DNA of 64,000 bases from Rhodoblastus sp963713695. GTDB lineage: Bacteria; Pseudomonadota; Alphaproteobacteria; Rhizobiales; Beijerinckiaceae. Positions 63,627 to 64,000 of the stretch are shown in pieces (the first letter of the stretch is position 1; every line of letters starts with the position of its first letter). The notes under the pieces were generated by a model. It was not told the origin of the DNA and ran no database searches. It worked only from the letters and a program-made list of their open reading frames with translations. The stretch spans positions 372,001 through 436,000 of the forward strand of contig CAVQMU010000001.1 in NCBI GenBank assembly GCA_963713695.1, read 5' to 3'. The translations under genes were made by a program, and so were the position numbers.

Positions 63627-64000
63627 GTGAAAGAGACTTTCCATCCGCATGTGCCCGTCGAGATCGGCCTGACCGCCGCCATCGTCGCAGTGCGCGGAGA
63701 CGCGCCGCTCATTCTCGTGGCGCGCGGGGCGTCGGGGGGCGGCGGCGCGGCGCTGCCGTCCGGTCCCTTCGATCCCATCAATCACCGCACTTTTGAAATC
63801 GGCCTCCGCGCCTGGGTCGCCGAACAGACCGGCGTCCCCGTCGGCTATGTCGAGCAGCTCTACACGTTCGGCGACCGCGGTCGCCATTCGGGCGCAGATA
63901 CCCGGGACCCGCACGAGGTCTCGGTCGGCTATCTCGCGCTCACCCGCATCCACGGCGACGACCTCGCCACGGCGCCGGGCGCCGGCTTTCGCGAATGGTA
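63627..64000 (+). CDS. NUDIX-family protein / NAD regulator-like, 5' part
   Basis: The frame is open to the end of the window from GTG 63627 and encodes 124 residues. Visible: VPVEIGLTAAIVAVRGDAP, LPSGPFDPINHRTFEIGLR, WVAEQTGVPVGYVEQLYTFG and DPHEVSVGYLAL. This matches the NUDIX proteins of the NrtR/NAD-regulator type found after tag-HD-phosphatase in alphaproteobacteria. The C-terminal DNA-binding part would lie outside the window. Confidence 0.78.
   Translation, partial: MKETFHPHVPVEIGLTAAIVAVRGDAPLILVARGASGGGGAALPSGPFDPINHRTFEIGLRAWVAEQTGVPVGYVEQLYTFGDRGRHSGADTRDPHEVSVGYLALTRIHGDDLATAPGAGFREW

Overview
The window is GC-rich DNA from the chromosome of an alphaproteobacterium, most likely of the order Hyphomicrobiales (Beijerinckiaceae/Methylocystaceae-like). 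The supporting signs are the block ahcY - sensor kinase - tsaE/kinase fusion - nucleotidyltransferase - addB - addA, an FtrABCD iron system with an Irr-type ICE box, CtrA-type TTAA-N7-TTAA boxes and intergenic repeats typical of the order. A parS-like site, dnaN and the addAB/ahcY block suggest the window lies near the chromosome origin. The genus cannot be named from the sequence.

Layout. 0-4.9 kb: end of an alpha/beta hydrolase, tRNA-Leu(CAG), a SnoaL-like protein and ftrABCD iron uptake (minus strand). 4.9-11.5 kb: addA and addB, each broken by one frameshift. 11.5-26.5 kb: an accessory block sitting inside what I recall as conserved addB/nucleotidyltransferase synteny. It holds (a) a TPR-sulfotransferase translationally coupled to a giant glycine-rich repeat protein ending in a Hint domain, (b) a divergent AraC / methanethiol-methyltransferase-like / OsmC cassette, and (c) a di-haem peroxidase, a cupredoxin and a cytochrome b561 fused to a chemoreceptor. 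26.5-33.1 kb: AmgK/MurU-like cell-wall recycling genes, tsaE, a frameshifted PAS kinase and ahcY with its promoter, operator and terminator.

33-45 kb: truncated haemoglobin, an ACP/ketosynthase/two hot-dog-protein mini-pathway, an NDUFA9-like protein, RidA, YqhA, msrA, a LysR regulator, a GDCCVxC/Crp/DUF2892 redox cluster, ychF, a SEC-C protein and a histidine-rich secreted protein. 45-51 kb: a signalling cluster (degenerate phytochrome-receiver protein, receiver-HisKA_2 kinase, CheY-like receiver, CHASE3 kinase). 51-64 kb: hydrolase, deacetylase-like and GNAT genes, dnaN, a class A penicillin-binding protein, two tandem paralogous secreted proteins, a MarR-controlled VOC/GyrI-like pair, ygfZ, and an operon of tag, HD hydrolase, tyrosine phosphatase and NUDIX protein.

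Nine genes carry apparent single-base frameshifts. They are dense in the glycine-rich gene, the sulfotransferase and the PAS kinase, and single in addA, addB, osmC, mddA-like, msrA and the tyrosine phosphatase. Each time the expected protein continues in another frame, so assembly error is at least as likely as gene decay. These genes are listed as one CDS with the breaks stated.
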